From the NCBI RefSeq assembly GCF_002090055.1, contig NZ_BBRH01000013.1, positions 102,581-166,580 of the forward strand: a DNA stretch of 64,000 bases, written 5' to 3'. The DNA is from Demequina sp. NBRC 110051. GTDB taxonomy: Bacteria > Actinomycetota > Actinomycetes > Actinomycetales > Demequinaceae. Position numbers and translations under genes: made by a program. Below the pieces are notes generated by a model. That model worked only from the letters and a program-made list of their open reading frames with translations. It ran no database searches and was not told the DNA's origin. Below are positions 18,569-30,585 of this stretch, piece after piece. Position 1 is the stretch's first letter. Each line of letters opens with the position of its first letter.

Positions 18569-18931
18569 CTACGCGGTGGCGCCACGGCGCGCGCGCAGCG
18601 TGCCGAGAGCCTCGTCGAGGAGGGCCTGACCCTCCTCGTCCGTGCGGCGCTCCTTCACATACGCGAGGTGCGTCTTGTACGGCTCGTTGCGCAGCGGCTC
18701 GGGCGGGTTGTCCTTGTCGAGGCCGCCGGGAAGCCCGCAGCGGGGGCAGTCCCACTCCATCGGCACCTCGGGCGAGTCGCCCTCGTCACCGGTCGCGAAG
18801 CTGGGCGACGTGACATGGCCCTTCGCACAGTAGTAGTTGACGACCTGACGCGGCGCGGACTCGCCGCGCTCGTCCTCGCCCATGGGTCCCGCGCCAACGC
18901 GCGAGCCACGAATGGCGTTTCCGCCTGCCAT
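18569..18931 (-). CDS. rbpA: RNA polymerase-binding protein RbpA
   Basis: RbpA is an actinobacteria-specific activator that binds the primary sigma factor and RNA polymerase and helps open promoters. The 120-residue protein has the basic N-terminal tail (AIRGSRVGAGPMGE), the core domain with paired cysteines (NYYCAKGHVTSPSF, WDCPRCGLPG) and the C-terminal sigma-interacting region beginning YKTHLAYVKERR. All parts are present. Its presence is strong evidence for the phylum. It is downstream of secG by 22 bases. Confidence 0.96.
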   Translation of the reverse strand: MAGGNAIRGSRVGAGPMGEDERGESAPRQVVNYYCAKGHVTSPSFATGDEGDSPEVPMEWDCPRCGLPGGLDKDNPPEPLRNEPYKTHLAYVKERRTDEEGQALLDEALGTLRARRGATA

Positions 18932-18953
18932 GAAATCTTCCCCTCAGCTGCTG

Positions 18954-19199
18954 CTAGACGGCGAACCGCGAAATGAGACCGAGAAGCACGATGATCGCCA
19001 CCCAGACGCTCGCCGTGATCCACGTGATGCGGGTGAGGTTGCGCTCTCCCACCGCCGACGACTGCACGCCGGAGGCGAAGCCGCCGCCGAACATGTCGGT
19101 GATGCCGCCTCCGCGGCCACGGTGGATGAGCACCAAACCGATGATCACCAGCGAGCTGATCACCAGCAGGACCCACAGGGTGGTCTCCAGAATTGCCAC
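18954..19199 (-). CDS. secG: Preprotein translocase subunit SecG
   Basis: An 81-residue protein with two membrane segments (LWVLLVISSLVIIGLVLIH and ITASVWVAIIVLLGLISRF) joined by the glycine-rich loop GRGGGITDMFGG, the hallmark of SecG. It supports export through SecYEG. The GTG start at 19199 has GAGGAG just upstream. Its place after tpiA is conserved in bacteria. Confidence 0.95.
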   Translation of the reverse strand: MAILETTLWVLLVISSLVIIGLVLIHRGRGGGITDMFGGGFASGVQSSAVGERNLTRITWITASVWVAIIVLLGLISRFAV

Positions 19200-19223
19200 A
19201 GTTCTCCTCAAACGTGTTCGGAT

Positions 19224-19265
19224 CGCCTACCAGGATACGCGACGATTCGCGCATCCTGGTAGGCG
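19224..19265. terminator. Long hairpin between tpiA and secG
   Basis: Perfect 13-bp outer arms (19224-19236 and 19253-19265) plus an inner CGCG/CGCG pairing. It begins 13 bases after the tpiA stop on the minus strand. No T-run follows, so partial termination that sets secG levels is possible. Confidence 0.65.
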
Positions 19266-19278
19266 CCACGCACGGGCG

Positions 19279-20067
19279 TCAGCCCACCTGGTGCGAACGG
19301 AAGCGCGCGATCTTCGCAAACTCCTCGGGGTCGAGGCTTGCGCCGCCCACGAGGCCGCCATCCACGTCGGGCTCCGCCATCAGCTGGGCGATCGAGCCGG
19401 ACTTCACCGAACCGCCGTAGAGCACGCGCACGCCGTCGGCGAGCTCCGCGTCATACAGCTCCGCGAGGCGGCCGCGGATGGCACCGCAGACCTCCTGGGC
19501 GTCGGCGGGAGTGGCGACCTCGCCGGTGCCGATGGCCCACACGGGCTCGTACGCGATGACGACGTCCTTGGCCTTGTCGGCGGGCAGGTCCTTCAGCGCT
19601 CCGTCAACCTGGGCGAGCGTGTACTCGACCTGCTTGCCCTCCTTGCGCACGTCCAGGCCCTCGCCCACGCACACGATGGGGACGATGCCGTTGTCGAAGG
19701 CCGCCTTGGTCTTCGCGGCGACGACCTCGTCGGACTCGCCGTGGTACTCACGACGCTCCGAGTGACCGACAGCCACGTAGGACACGCCGAGCTTCGCGAG
19801 CTGCGAGCCCGAGACCTCGCCGGTGTAGGCGCCCGACTCGTGGCTCGAGATGTCCTGGGCGCCGTACTTCAGCTCGAGCTTGTCGGCGTCCACGAGCGTC
19901 TGCACGGAACGAATCGAGGTGAAGGACGCGAGCACCGCGACCTCGACGTCCTCGAAGTCGTGCTTGGCGTCGCGCAGGAGCCACGCGAGCTTCTGCACGG
20001 TGTGCGTGGCCTCGAGGTGGTCGAGGTTGAGCTTCCAGTTACCAGCGATGAGGGGGGTACGTGCCAT
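19279..20067 (-). CDS. tpiA: Triosephosphate isomerase
   Basis: A 262-residue TIM barrel interconverting dihydroxyacetone phosphate and glyceraldehyde 3-phosphate. N-terminal [10 protein letters not shown] carries the active-site Asn and Lys, the electrophilic His is in [13 protein letters not shown], the catalytic Glu is in [15 protein letters not shown], and the phosphate loop is [10 protein letters not shown] and [11 protein letters not shown]. It starts 3 bases after pgk ends. Confidence 0.98.
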   Translation of the reverse strand: MARTPLIAGNWKLNLDHLEATHTVQKLAWLLRDAKHDFEDVEVAVLASFTSIRSVQTLVDADKLELKYGAQDISSHESGAYTGEVSGSQLAKLGVSYVAVGHSERREYHGESDEVVAAKTKAAFDNGIVPIVCVGEGLDVRKEGKQVEYTLAQVDGALKDLPADKAKDVVIAYEPVWAIGTGEVATPADAQEVCGAIRGRLAELYDAELADGVRVLYGGSVKSGSIAQLMAEPDVDGGLVGGASLDPEEFAKIARFRSHQVG

Positions 20068-20070
20068 GGG

Positions 20071-21261
20071 TCAGTCCTCCAGTACGGCGAGGCCCGGCAG
20101 GACCTTGCCCTCGAGCAGCTCGAGCGACGCGCCGCCGCCCGTGGAAATGTGGCTGAAGCCGGCCTCGTCGTAGCCCAGGCGGCGCACGGCCGCGGCCGAG
20201 TCGCCGCCGCCCACGACGGAGAAGCCGTCGGCGTCGATCATGGCCTGCGCGACGGCACGGGTGCCGCCCTCGAACGCCTCGAACTCGAACACGCCCATGG
20301 GGCCGTTCCACACGATGGTCTTGGCGTCCGCGATCTTCGACGCGAACAGCGCGCCGGATTCGGGGCCGATGTCGAGACCCATCCAGCCATCGGGAATCTG
20401 GTCGGCGGGCACCGTCTTGTGCTCGGCGTCCGCGGCGAACGCGGCGGCGACCTCGATGTCGGTGGGCAGGACGATCTCGACGCCGTTGGCCTCGGCGGTC
20501 TCGAGGTAACCCTTGACCGTGTCGATCTGGTCCTCTTCGAGAAGCGACGAGCCGACCTCGTAGCCCTTGGCCTTGAGGAACGTGAAGACCATGCCGCCGC
20601 CGATGAGGAGGCGGTCGGCCTTCGTCAGCAGGTTGCCAATGACGCCGAGCTTGTCGGAGACCTTCGAGCCACCGAGCACCACCGCGTAGGGGCGCTCGGG
20701 GTCGGTCGTGGCGCGCGAGAGGGACACGACCTCCTTCTCGACCAGCGTTCCGGCCGCGGCGGGCAGGATCTGCGCAACGTCGTACACCGAGGCCTGCTTG
20801 CGGTGGACCACACCGAAGCCGTCGGAGACGAACACGTCTGCGAGGGCCGCGAGCTCCTGGGCAAGGGCCTGGCGCTCCTCGTCAACCTTGGAGGTCTCGC
20901 GGGCGTCGTAGCGCACGTTCTCGAGCATGGCGACCTGGCCGGACTCGAGGGCCGCGACGGTGGCCTTGGCTGACTCGCCTACAAGGTCAGCGGCGAGGGT
21001 CACGGGGCGACCGAGCAGCTCCGCGAGGCGGGCCGCGGCGGGCGCGAGCGAGTACTCGGGCTTGGGCTCGCCGCCGGGGCGGCCCAGGTGGGCGGTGACG
21101 ATGACCGCGGCGCCTGCATCGAGCAGCGCCTGGATGGTCGGTACCGACGCGCGCACGCGGCCGTCGTCGGTGATCGTGGTGCCGTCGAGCGGCACGTTGA
21201 GGTCGGAGCGGACCAGCACCTTCTTGCCGGTCAGGTCTCCCAGTCCTGCGATGGTCTTCAT
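20071..21261 (-). CDS. pgk: Phosphoglycerate kinase
   Basis: A 396-residue monomeric kinase transferring the acyl phosphate of 1,3-bisphosphoglycerate to ADP. Blocks visible are [13 protein letters not shown] and [18 protein letters not shown] in the N-lobe, and [15 protein letters not shown] and [18 protein letters not shown] in the C-lobe. I chose ATG 21261 ([10 protein letters not shown]), preceded by AGAGGA. It is between gap and tpiA, with a hairpin separating it from gap. Confidence 0.98.
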   Translation of the reverse strand: MKTIAGLGDLTGKKVLVRSDLNVPLDGTTITDDGRVRASVPTIQALLDAGAAVIVTAHLGRPGGEPKPEYSLAPAAARLAELLGRPVTLAADLVGESAKATVAALESGQVAMLENVRYDARETSKVDEERQALAQELAALADVFVSDGFGVVHRKQASVYDVAQILPAAAGTLVEKEVVSLSRATTDPERPYAVVLGGSKVSDKLGVIGNLLTKADRLLIGGGMVFTFLKAKGYEVGSSLLEEDQIDTVKGYLETAEANGVEIVLPTDIEVAAAFAADAEHKTVPADQIPDGWMGLDIGPESGALFASKIADAKTIVWNGPMGVFEFEAFEGGTRAVAQAMIDADGFSVVGGGDSAAAVRRLGYDEAGFSHISTGGGASLELLEGKVLPGLAVLED

Positions 21262-21292
21262 GTCAATCCTCTTGCCTTGTCGTGACATGGCA

Positions 21293-21323
21293 ACGCCCGC
21301 ACACGCAGCGCGTGCGCGGGCGT
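21293..21323 (-). terminator. Hairpin between gap and pgk
   Basis: 14-bp stem with one mismatch (21293-21306 with 21310-21323) and a 3-base loop, 29 bases after the gap stop. It may be an intra-operon attenuator or RNA processing site, giving gap a higher level than pgk. Confidence 0.6.
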
Positions 21324-21351
21324 CACCACGATCAGTTCCCGTAGGGGTGGA

Positions 21352-22467
<1,116 letters not shown>

Positions 22468-22517
22468 CTACACCGATGCGTTGATCCGCGAGACGCGACG
22501 AAAGTCCTGGTGAGGGG

Positions 22518-23501
22518 TCAGTCGAGATCGAGTATTTCCTGATTGATGCCCGCCTCGGTGTCCGGGATGCCGAGCTCCTCTGCGCGCTTGTCCGCGGTGG
22601 CGAGCAGGCGTCGAATGCGGCCCGCGACGGCGTCCTTGGTCAGCGGCGGGGTGGCGAGCTTGCCCAGTTCCTCGAGCGACGCGTCGCGGTTGGCCAGGCG
22701 CAGCTCGCCCGCCTCGCGCAGGTGCTCCGGCACGTCGTCGCCAAGGATGTCGAACGCGCGCGCCACGCGGGCGCCGGCTGCCACCGCGGCCTGAGCCGAG
22801 CGGCGCAGGTTGGCGTCGTCGAAGTTGGCGAGCCGGTTGGCGGTGCCACGCACCTCGCGGCGCGTGCGCTTCTCTTCCCACTCCAAGACGGAGTCATGCG
22901 CGCCGATGCGGGTGAGCAGTTGCGCGATCGCGTCGCCGTCGCGGATCACTACGCGGTCCACTCCCCTGACCTCGCGCGACTTCGCCGAGATCCCTAGGCG
23001 ACGTGCGGCGCCCACGAGCGCGAGCGCGGCCTCGGGCCCGGGCGAGGTGACCTCAAGCGAGGAGGACCTGCCGGGCTCGGTGAGCGAGCCGTGGGCGAGG
23101 AACGCTCCGCGCCATGCGGCCACCGTGTCCTCGATCGACCCGCCAACCACCTGCGGGGGCAATCCACGCACGGGGCGGCCACGCTGGTCGAGCAGTCCGG
23201 TCTGGCGGGCGAGCGACTCGCCCTCCTTCACGATGCGCACCACGTAGCGGTTGCCCTTCTTCAGGGCGCCACCGGACACGACGATGATCTCGCCCACCAG
23301 TCCGTAGACCTCGTGGATGAAGGCGCGCAGGCGACGCGCACCGGCGGCGGTGTCAAGCTCAGCCTCGATGACGATCCGGCCGCTCACGATGTGCAGGCCC
23401 CCCGCGAAGCGGAGCATCGTCGCGACCTCCGCCTTCCTTGCCGAGATCTTGTCGACCGCGACTCGCGCGAGTTCGTCCTTCACCTGTGCCGTCAAAGCCA
23501 T
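22518..23501 (-). CDS. whiA: DNA-binding protein WhiA
   Basis: A 327-residue protein with the degenerate LAGLIDADG-type N-terminal fold ([22 protein letters not shown]) and a C-terminal helix-turn-helix region ([23 protein letters not shown] in the family; here its core [18 protein letters not shown]). WhiA is a conserved Gram-positive transcription factor, needed for sporulation septation in Streptomyces and linked to division elsewhere. It lies in the usual uvrC-rapZ-yvcK-whiA order, 16 bases after yvcK on the transcript's upstream side being reversed here, and is followed by the gap promoter region. Confidence 0.95.
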   Translation of the reverse strand: MALTAQVKDELARVAVDKISARKAEVATMLRFAGGLHIVSGRIVIEAELDTAAGARRLRAFIHEVYGLVGEIIVVSGGALKKGNRYVVRIVKEGESLARQTGLLDQRGRPVRGLPPQVVGGSIEDTVAAWRGAFLAHGSLTEPGRSSSLEVTSPGPEAALALVGAARRLGISAKSREVRGVDRVVIRDGDAIAQLLTRIGAHDSVLEWEEKRTRREVRGTANRLANFDDANLRRSAQAAVAAGARVARAFDILGDDVPEHLREAGELRLANRDASLEELGKLATPPLTKDAVAGRIRRLLATADKRAEELGIPDTEAGINQEILDLD

Positions 23502-23517
23502 GCGCTGATTCTGCCAT

Positions 23518-24489
23518 TCATCGGGCGGGACCGGAGCCGCCGGCGTGCTTCGTCATGGCCCATGAGGTCCGTGAGGCGAGCACCTGCCGCAACGTTTCGC
23601 GCAGCCGTATGGGGTCGTGGGCGTGGGCGTGGTGGTGGTCCCGCACATCGGCCTCCACCAGCTGCGGCCCCCACTGCGCGATCTCGTCGCGCAGCCCGGG
23701 GTCGTCGGCGTGGGAGGTATCGACGACGACCTCGGCCGGCACAAAGTCCGGCGCTGCGGTACGCAACGCCCGGATGTCGTCGACGCGGCTCATGCCCGCG
23801 GTCTCGACATCGTCGTCGCCCACGTTGAGGATCACCGTGGTGCGCGCGCTCGCCGCGACGAGTGCCGCGGCGACGGGGGCCACGCAGAAGTGAGTAAGAA
23901 CCGAGGTGTACCAGGAGCCTGGGCCCAGCACCACGGCATCGGCCTCGGCGATCGCCGTGAGCGTCGCCGCAGGCACCCGCGGCTCAGCGGGCTCGAGCGA
24001 CAGGGACTTGACCCTGCCGTGCGCTGTCGCCACTGCGACCTGGCCACGCACCACATCGACACCGCTGTCCGTCTCGAGCTCCGCGCACACCGTCAGCGGC
24101 TCCTCCGACACCGGCAGCACCCGGCCGTGCGCCTGGAGGAGGCGTGCCACCCATTCGAGCCCCTCGACGACATCGCCGCTGCGGTCCCACAGCGCCGCGA
24201 TAAGGAGGTTGCCCAGGGCGTGACCGTCGAGAGGGCCATCCGTCGTGAAGCGCCACTGCAGTACATCCCGCCACGTGGTGCCCCACTCGGTGTCGCCGCA
24301 CAGCGCGGACAGCGCCATGCGCAGGTCGCCAGGCGGCACGATCCCCATCTCGTGGCGCAGCCGGCCCGAGGAACCGCCGTCGTCGGCGACGGTGACGACC
24401 GCGGTGAGGTCCTCCGTCAGACCGCGCAGGGCGGTCAGCGAGTGGTAGAGGCCGTGTCCCCCGCCCAGCGCCACCACCGCGCCGGTCAT
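23518..24489 (-). CDS. YvcK/CofD-like protein (gluconeogenesis factor family)
   Basis: A 323-residue protein starting [22 protein letters not shown], a CofD-fold nucleotide-sugar binding block. Further family blocks are [14 protein letters not shown] and [17 protein letters not shown]. subtilis YvcK binds UDP-sugars and controls use of carbon sources and cell wall synthesis; the mycobacterial homologue is CuvA. The gene overlaps rapZ by 4 bases. One repeat core copy (23933-23944) is in frame in the ADAV of the conserved block, so that copy may be coincidental. Confidence 0.93.
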   Translation of the reverse strand: MTGAVVALGGGHGLYHSLTALRGLTEDLTAVVTVADDGGSSGRLRHEMGIVPPGDLRMALSALCGDTEWGTTWRDVLQWRFTTDGPLDGHALGNLLIAALWDRSGDVVEGLEWVARLLQAHGRVLPVSEEPLTVCAELETDSGVDVVRGQVAVATAHGRVKSLSLEPAEPRVPAATLTAIAEADAVVLGPGSWYTSVLTHFCVAPVAAALVAASARTTVILNVGDDDVETAGMSRVDDIRALRTAAPDFVPAEVVVDTSHADDPGLRDEIAQWGPQLVEADVRDHHHAHAHDPIRLRETLRQVLASRTSWAMTKHAGGSGPAR

Positions 24490-25409
24490 GACTGCGGCCT
24501 GTCCCGGTGGGTGACGCGCACGTCGTAGCCGCGCTCTCGCAGCCGTGAGCCGAGTTCCTCCGCGATCGCCACCGAGCGGTGCTTACCTCCCGTGCACCCC
24601 ACGCCGATGGTCACCGAGGGCTTGTCGTGTGCCCTGTAGTGGCGCAGCGCGCCGTCGATCACGCCGGTGTAGCCGTCGAGGAACTCCTGCGCGCCCACCC
24701 CGCCAAGCACGTGGTCGCGCACCGCGGGATCGAGCCCCGTGAGCGGCTTGAGTTCGGGATCCCAGTGGGGATTGGCGAGGAAGCGCACATCGGCGACAAA
24801 GTCGGCGTCGGCCGGCAGCCCGTTCTTGAATCCGAAGGACTGCACGTTGACGTGGAGGCGCGGCATCTCTTCGGCGATGCGGTCCGTCATGAGTTCTCGA
24901 AGTTCATGGACGTTAAGACGCGAGGTGTCGATGACATGGTCGGACGCGCGCCGGATCGCCGACAGCTTCGACCGCTCGCGGCCAATACCCTCGAGGATGG
25001 TGCCGTCCGCCTGCAGCGGATGCGGTCGGCGCGCCTCCTCAAAACGCCGTACCAGGGCGTCATCGGAGGCATCGAGGAAGACCATCCTGACGCTGATCCC
25101 GCGTGCCTCGAGATCGTCGACGACCGGCTCGAGATCCTCGAAGAAGGCGCCGCCGCGCGCGTCCACCACGGCCGCCAGCTTGCGCGAGGCATCGGAGCCG
25201 ACCACCGAATCCACCAGGCCGGCCAGGAGGTGCGGCGGCAGGTTGTCCACCACGTACCAGCCCAGATCCGCGAGCACCGCCGCTGCCCTGGTGCGTCCCG
25301 CTCCGGACATGCCGGTGAGGACCAGCACCTCTGCCGCCGATCCGGCTTGGGCTGCGGGTAGACGCGGGATTCCCGACGGGTACGTGGGGGGATGCGGGTC
25401 GTCCGTCAT
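24486..25409 (-). CDS. rapZ: RNase adapter/nucleotide-binding protein RapZ
   Basis: A 307-residue P-loop protein. The Walker A-like motif is [12 protein letters not shown] and the C-terminal UDP-GlcNAc-sensing domain has [19 protein letters not shown]. In E. coli RapZ delivers the small RNA GlmZ to RNase E; actinobacteria lack that RNA, so the role here is more likely metabolite sensing. The first 27 residues are a variable Pro-rich tail. It overlaps uvrC and yvcK by 4 bases each, so the four genes uvrC-rapZ-yvcK-whiA read as one unit. Confidence 0.93.
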   Translation of the reverse strand: MTDDPHPPTYPSGIPRLPAAQAGSAAEVLVLTGMSGAGRTRAAAVLADLGWYVVDNLPPHLLAGLVDSVVGSDASRKLAAVVDARGGAFFEDLEPVVDDLEARGISVRMVFLDASDDALVRRFEEARRPHPLQADGTILEGIGRERSKLSAIRRASDHVIDTSRLNVHELRELMTDRIAEEMPRLHVNVQSFGFKNGLPADADFVADVRFLANPHWDPELKPLTGLDPAVRDHVLGGVGAQEFLDGYTGVIDGALRHYRAHDKPSVTIGVGCTGGKHRSVAIAEELGSRLRERGYDVRVTHRDRPQS

Positions 25410-27289
25410 GACTCCAGCATGCCATCGTCCCCGCGGAGGGCCGCGTAGACCGCCCGCGCGAGCCCCTCGCCGATGCCTGGCACGAGCGCGATCTGTTCCA
25501 CCGACGCCTCCTTCAGGCGAGCGGGCGAACCGAAGTGGCGGATCAGCGCCTTGGCCCGTGAGGGGCCGATGCCCGGGAGGCTGTCGAGCTCGGACGCCTT
25601 GACCGTCTTGCCACGCTTGGCACGGTGGTGGCGGATCGCGAAGCGGTGGGCCTCGTCACGCACGCGCTGCATCAGATAGAGCGCCTCCGAGCCGCGCGGG
25701 AGAATCACGGGGAACGGTTCGCCTGGAATCCAGATTTCCTCGAGACGCTTCGCGAGGCCGCAGAGGAAAACGTCGGTGATGCCCAGCCGGTCCAGGACCT
25801 CGCGGGCCGCGTTGACCTGGGGCAGCCCACCGTCGACCACCACTAGCTGCGGCGGGTACGCGAAGCGCGCGCTCTCGCGTTCCTCAGGGGGCAATTGCGA
25901 TTCCTCGAGGTAGCGGGTGAAGCGGCGTGTCAGCACCTCGTCCATCGCGGCGGTGTCGTCCACCGCGTCGGCGATACCGAACTGGCGGTACTCCTTCTTG
26001 CGCGGCAGCGCGTCCTCGAACACCACCATCGAACCCACTTGGTTGGTGCCCTGAGTGTGGGAGATGTCGTAACACTCGATCCTCAGCGGCGCGTCCGCCA
26101 TCCCCAGCGCCTCCTGCAATTCCTGCAACGCCGCGGAGCGTGTGGTGAGGTCGCTTGCGCGCTTGAGCCGGTGTTGGTCGAGCACCTGCTGGGCATTCTG
26201 GTGCCCGGTTTGGGCAAGCTCGGCCTTCTTGCCGCGCTGCGGGACGCGGATTGCCACCCGTGCGCCACGCAGCCCGCCGAGCACCTCCGCCAAGGGGGCG
26301 GCATCCTCGGGCAAGGCAGGCACCAGCACCTCCGGCGGGATCTCCTCCGGCTCCGCGGACCCGTATGCCTCCTGGACCAGCTGGAGCACCATGGCCTCCG
26401 GCCCGAGCGGCTCGGGCTTGTCGACCACCCAGCCGCGCTCGCCCGTGATGCGACCGTCGCGGACGTAGAACACGTGCGCCGCCGCCTCCATCTCGTCGTC
26501 GACCAGGCTGAAGATGTCCACGTCAACTCCGGCATCGAGGACCACGGCGTTGCGGTCCAGCACCGCCGTCAGCGCCTGGAGACGGTCACGGGCGCGTGCG
26601 GCCGCCTCGAAGTCCTCGCGCTCCGCCGCCTCCGTCATGGTGCGGGTGAGGTCACGCATGATGCCCTTGGCATCCCCGCCGAGCACGGCACACACGCGCT
26701 CGGCGAGAGCGCGATGGTCCTCTTCCGAGATCCGACCCACGCAGGGCGCCGAGCACTTGTCGATGTAGCCCAGCAGGCATGGGCGGCCTTGACGCTCCGC
26801 CTTGCGAAACACCCCCGGCGCACACGTGCGCACCGGCAGCGCCGCCAGCAGCGTGTCCACCGTCTCGCGGATCGCCCACGCGCGGGCGTACGGGCCGAAG
26901 TACCGCACACCCTTCTTGCGCGCGCCACGCATCACCTGGATGCGGGGAAACTTCTCGTTCAGCGTGACCGCGAGGTACGGGTATGACTTGTCGTCTTTGA
27001 AGACGACGTTGAAGCGGGGGTCGTACTCCTTGATCCATGTGTGCTCGAGGATGAGGGACTCGACCTCGTTGCGCACCACGGTCCACTCGACCGAGGCCGC
27101 GGTGGTCACCATCATGCGCGTGCGCGGATGGAGATTGTCGAGGGGCTGGAAGTAATTCGCGAGGCGCGCACGCAGGTTCTTAGCCTTGCCCACGTAGACC
27201 ACGCGGCCGTGGGGGTCGCGGAAGCGATACACGCCCGGGCGCGTCGGGATCGTTCCCGGCGCGGGCCGGTAGGTCGCGGGATCGGTCAC
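25406..27289 (-). CDS. uvrC: Excinuclease ABC subunit C
   Basis: UvrC makes both incisions around a DNA lesion. This 627-residue protein has the GIY-YIG nuclease at the N-terminus ([20 protein letters not shown]), a Cys-rich region ([10 protein letters not shown] through CSAPCVGRI), a UVR motif around residue 210, the RNase H-like second nuclease ([32 protein letters not shown]) and a tandem HhH end ([29 protein letters not shown]). GTG 27289 is the start because GIY-YIG begins about 20 residues later; it lies 4 bases after the uvrA stop. Confidence 0.97.
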   Translation of the reverse strand: MTDPATYRPAPGTIPTRPGVYRFRDPHGRVVYVGKAKNLRARLANYFQPLDNLHPRTRMMVTTAASVEWTVVRNEVESLILEHTWIKEYDPRFNVVFKDDKSYPYLAVTLNEKFPRIQVMRGARKKGVRYFGPYARAWAIRETVDTLLAALPVRTCAPGVFRKAERQGRPCLLGYIDKCSAPCVGRISEEDHRALAERVCAVLGGDAKGIMRDLTRTMTEAAEREDFEAAARARDRLQALTAVLDRNAVVLDAGVDVDIFSLVDDEMEAAAHVFYVRDGRITGERGWVVDKPEPLGPEAMVLQLVQEAYGSAEPEEIPPEVLVPALPEDAAPLAEVLGGLRGARVAIRVPQRGKKAELAQTGHQNAQQVLDQHRLKRASDLTTRSAALQELQEALGMADAPLRIECYDISHTQGTNQVGSMVVFEDALPRKKEYRQFGIADAVDDTAAMDEVLTRRFTRYLEESQLPPEERESARFAYPPQLVVVDGGLPQVNAAREVLDRLGITDVFLCGLAKRLEEIWIPGEPFPVILPRGSEALYLMQRVRDEAHRFAIRHHRAKRGKTVKASELDSLPGIGPSRAKALIRHFGSPARLKEASVEQIALVPGIGEGLARAVYAALRGDDGMLES

Positions 27290-27293
27290 GGGA

Positions 27294-30134
27294 TCAGGCT
27301 GGCACACCGATGCCGAGCATCGGCGCAAGGAACCGTCCCGTGTGGCTCTCCTCCACCGCGGCGACCTCCTCTGGGGTGCCCTCCGCGACCACCACGCCAC
27401 CGCCGGAACCACCCTCGGGGCCCATGTCGATCAGCCAGTCAGCGCTCTTGATCACGTCGAGGTTGTGCTCGATCACGATCACGGAGTTGCCCTTGTCGAC
27501 CAGACCCTGCAGCACCGCGAGGAGCTTGCGCACGTCCTCGAAGTGCAGGCCCGTGGTGGGCTCGTCGAGCACGTAGATGGTGCGCCCGGTCGAGCGGCGC
27601 TGCAGCTCCGAGGCAAGTTTCACGCGCTGCGCCTCGCCACCGGACAGCGTCGGTGCCGGCTGACCGAGCCGCACATATCCGAGCCCCACGTCGACCAGCG
27701 TGCGCAGGTGGCGCGAGATGCCCGGGATCGCCTCGAAGAAGTCGGCGGCCTCCTCGATGGGCATGTCGAGCACATCGGCGACGGTCTTGCCCTTGAAGTG
27801 CACCTCGAGGGTCTCGCGGTTGTACCGCGCCCCCTTGCACACCTCGCATGGCACGTAGACGTCGGGCAGGAAGTTCATCTCGATCTTGAGCGTGCCGTCG
27901 CCCGAGCAGGCCTCACAGCGCCCACCCTTGACGTTGAACGAGAACCGGCCGGGACCGTAGCCACGCACCTTCGCCTCGGTGGTGTCGGCGAAGAGCTTGC
28001 GCACCTTGTCCCACACGCCCGTGTAGGTCGCGGGGTTGGAGCGCGGCGTGCGGCCGATGGGGCCCTGGTCGACGTGCACGATCTTGTCGAGCTGATCCAC
28101 GCCGGTGATGCGCGTGTGTCTTCCGGGCACCTGGCGTGCACGGTTGAGGGTGTTCGCCAGCGACGTGTACAGGATCGAGTTCACGAGCGTGGACTTGCCC
28201 GAGCCGGACACACCGGTGACAGCCGTCAGCACGCCCAACGGGAACGACACGTCGATGTCGCGCAGGTTGTTCTCCCGTGCACCCACCACCGTGATCTCGC
28301 GCGCCTTGTCGGGAACGCGCCGCTGCTCGGGCACGGCAATGCTGCGCGTGCCGGCAACATACGCGCCGGTGAGCGAACGCTCGTTCGCCAGCAACTCCTC
28401 GACGGTGCCGGTGTGTACCACCTCTCCCCCGTGCTCGCCGGCACCGGGGCCGATGTCGACCACCCAGTCGGCCGCGCGGATGGTGTCCTCGTCATGCTCG
28501 ACGACGATCAGGGTGTTGCCCAGGTCACGCAGGCGCGTGAGCGTCTCGATGAGGCGGTGGTTGTCGCGTTGATGCAGGCCGATGCTCGGCTCGTCCAACA
28601 CGTACAGCACACCCACCAGTCCCGAACCGATCTGGGTGGCCAGACGGATGCGCTGCGCCTCTCCACCCGACAGGGTGCCGGCGGCGCGCGACAGGGTCAG
28701 GTAGTCGAGGCCCACATCCAGGAGGAAGCCCAGGCGGGCGTCGATCTCCTTGAGTACCTGGACGGCGATCTGACGGCCGCGCTCGTCGAGCTCCGCGGTC
28801 AGCAGGAAATCGCGGGCGTCCGCGATAGAAAGGTCCGAGACCTCCGCGATCGAGCGTCCACCGATGGTGACCGCGAGGACCTCGGGCTTCAGGCGTGTGC
28901 CCTTGCACACGGGGCACGGCACCTCGCGCATGTAGGCCTCGTACTTCTCGCGCGAGAAGTCGGACTCGGTCTGCTCATGAAGGCGCTGGATCCAGGAGAT
29001 AGCGCCCTCGAAGCCGGTGGTGTACTGACGCTCGCGACCAAAGCGGTTCCGGAACTTCACGTGAACCTGATAGTCCTTGCCGATGAGCACGGCCTGCTTG
29101 ACGGACTCCGGCAGGTCGCGCCAGGCGGTGTCCATCGAGAAGCCCAGGTCGTCTGCGAGCGCGTTGAGCATGCGCCCGAAGTATTCGGACGACGAGGCGT
29201 TCCACGGCGCCACCGCACCCTCGTTGAGGCTCAGATCCTCGTCCGGCACCACGAGCCCGGGGTCGACCTCCAGGCGCACGCCGATGCCGGTGCACTCGGG
29301 GCACGCGCCGTAAGGAGCGTTGAAGGAGAACGTGCGGGGCTCGATCTCCTCGAGCGCGAGCACGTGGTCGTTGGGGCACGCGCGCTTCTCGCTGTAGCGA
29401 CGTGCCGGCACATCGCCGTCCACGGGGTCGATCAGCACCAGGCCGTCGGCGATGCGAAGCGCCGTCTCCACCGAGTCGGTGAGGCGCCGCTGCACACCCT
29501 CGCGGGCCACGAGCCTGTCGACGACCACCTCGATGTCATGCTTAAGCTTTTTCTCCAGCTGCGGCGGGTCGGTCAGCTGGACGACCTCGCCATCCACGCG
29601 GGCGCGAGCGAAGCCCTGCTGCTGCAGCTCCTCGAAGAGGTCCGCATACTCGCCCTTGCGTCCACGAATGACCGGCGCGAGCACCTGGTATCGCGTTCCT
29701 TCGGGAAGGCTCAACACCGAGTCCACGATCTGCTGCGGCGTCTGCGCCTGGATGCGCTCGCCACACACCGGGCAGTGCGGGGTCCCCACGCGCGCATACA
29801 GCAGGCGCAAATAATCATGCACCTCGGTGATGGTGCCCACCGTGGAGCGCGGGTTGCGGTTGGTGGACTTCTGGTCGATCGACACCGCGGGCGACAGGCC
29901 CTCGATGAAGTCGACATCAGGCTTGTCCATCTGCCCCAGGAACTGGCGCGCGTAGGCGCTCAGCGACTCGACATAGCGGCGCTGTCCCTCCGCAAAGATC
30001 GTGTCGAACGCGAGCGACGACTTACCCGAGCCCGACAGGCCGGAAAAGACGATCAGCGCATCGCGAGGAAGATCAAGGTCGACGCCCTTGAGGTTGTGCT
30101 CGCGCGCGCCGCGGACCAGGAGACGTTCATTCAC
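27294..30134 (-). CDS. uvrA: Excinuclease ABC subunit A
   Basis: UvrA is the damage-recognition ATPase of nucleotide excision repair. The 946-residue protein has two ABC ATPase halves: Walker A at [13 protein letters not shown] and [13 protein letters not shown], and two LSGGEAQR signatures. Zinc-finger cysteine pairs are visible ([34 protein letters not shown]). The GTG at 30134 ([14 protein letters not shown]) matches the normal family N-terminus; an ATG seven codons upstream (30155) is the alternative. A perfect LexA box lies 26 bases upstream, so it should be SOS-inducible. Confidence 0.98.
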   Translation of the reverse strand: MNERLLVRGAREHNLKGVDLDLPRDALIVFSGLSGSGKSSLAFDTIFAEGQRRYVESLSAYARQFLGQMDKPDVDFIEGLSPAVSIDQKSTNRNPRSTVGTITEVHDYLRLLYARVGTPHCPVCGERIQAQTPQQIVDSVLSLPEGTRYQVLAPVIRGRKGEYADLFEELQQQGFARARVDGEVVQLTDPPQLEKKLKHDIEVVVDRLVAREGVQRRLTDSVETALRIADGLVLIDPVDGDVPARRYSEKRACPNDHVLALEEIEPRTFSFNAPYGACPECTGIGVRLEVDPGLVVPDEDLSLNEGAVAPWNASSSEYFGRMLNALADDLGFSMDTAWRDLPESVKQAVLIGKDYQVHVKFRNRFGRERQYTTGFEGAISWIQRLHEQTESDFSREKYEAYMREVPCPVCKGTRLKPEVLAVTIGGRSIAEVSDLSIADARDFLLTAELDERGRQIAVQVLKEIDARLGFLLDVGLDYLTLSRAAGTLSGGEAQRIRLATQIGSGLVGVLYVLDEPSIGLHQRDNHRLIETLTRLRDLGNTLIVVEHDEDTIRAADWVVDIGPGAGEHGGEVVHTGTVEELLANERSLTGAYVAGTRSIAVPEQRRVPDKAREITVVGARENNLRDIDVSFPLGVLTAVTGVSGSGKSTLVNSILYTSLANTLNRARQVPGRHTRITGVDQLDKIVHVDQGPIGRTPRSNPATYTGVWDKVRKLFADTTEAKVRGYGPGRFSFNVKGGRCEACSGDGTLKIEMNFLPDVYVPCEVCKGARYNRETLEVHFKGKTVADVLDMPIEEAADFFEAIPGISRHLRTLVDVGLGYVRLGQPAPTLSGGEAQRVKLASELQRRSTGRTIYVLDEPTTGLHFEDVRKLLAVLQGLVDKGNSVIVIEHNLDVIKSADWLIDMGPEGGSGGGVVVAEGTPEEVAAVEESHTGRFLAPMLGIGVPA

Positions 30135-30159
30135 CCGGCCATCGTACGCGGCCATTCGT

Positions 30160-30175
30160 TCGAACGCACGTTCGA
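30160..30175. promoter_or_regulatory. LexA (SOS) box upstream of uvrA
   Basis: TCGAACGCACGTTCGA: a perfect 6-4-6 inverted repeat identical in form to the actinobacterial SOS consensus TCGAAC-N4-GTTCGA. It is centred about 33 bases before the uvrA GTG, and faces the YciI-like gene (start 30227) on the other side. Confidence 0.9.
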
Positions 30176-30226
30176 ACCGGCGTGTCGGCGTCCACGCCCC
30201 AACCCGAGGCCTGCCACGATGGCGTC

Positions 30227-30502
30227 ATGACCGACTGGATGATCGAGTACGTATACGACGACCGCTCCGACGAGCGCGACCGCCTCCGCCCGGAGCACCG
30301 CGCCCACCTCGCGTCTCTGGCGGCCGCGGGCTCCATGCCCGCCTACGGGCGCTTCGATGACGAGGGCCCGGCCGGGGCGCTCCTGATCGGTCGAGCGGAG
30401 ACGGTCGCTGACGTCGAGGCGATGCTCGACGGCGACCCCTTCTGGACCGCCGGCCTCATCACCGAGCGCCGCATCCGGCGCTGGCCAGCAGTCTGGGCCT
30501 GA
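30227..30502 (+). CDS. YciI-like protein
   Basis: A 91-residue protein of the YciI/DGPF dimeric alpha-beta fold: RDRLRPEHRAHLASLAAAG has the conserved His (HRAHL) and the later GALLIGRAETVADVEAMLDGDPFWTAGL gives the family pattern (short core DVEAMLDGDPF). The fold is related to muconolactone isomerase-like barrels, but the reaction is unknown. It is divergent from uvrA with the LexA box between them, so it could share SOS control. A bidirectional terminator ends it. Confidence 0.85.
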   Translation: MTDWMIEYVYDDRSDERDRLRPEHRAHLASLAAAGSMPAYGRFDDEGPAGALLIGRAETVADVEAMLDGDPFWTAGLITERRIRRWPAVWA

Positions 30503-30528
30503 GCCCCGGCGGCCCGCCCGGAACCAAT

Positions 30529-30568
30529 GCAGAAGGCGCCCCTCCCGCGAAGGAGGGGCGCCTTCTGC
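30529..30568. terminator. Bidirectional terminator between the yciI-like gene and terC
   Basis: Perfect 17-bp stem (30529-30545 with 30552-30568) with a 6-base loop between two convergent genes. There is no extended T-run on either side. Confidence 0.85.
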
Positions 30569-30585
30569 GTTGCGTCAGGTGCGCG

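Noticed and set aside
23933..23944. The repeat core in yvcK as a true copy of the element
   Set aside because: It encodes the ADAV of a conserved family block, so protein selection and codon preference explain it without the element.
27342..30230. A 962-codon open frame on the plus strand opposite uvrA
   Set aside because: It mirrors uvrA codon for codon, its product is a low-complexity His/Val/Arg/Leu-rich sequence without domains, and such frames arise in high-GC DNA.
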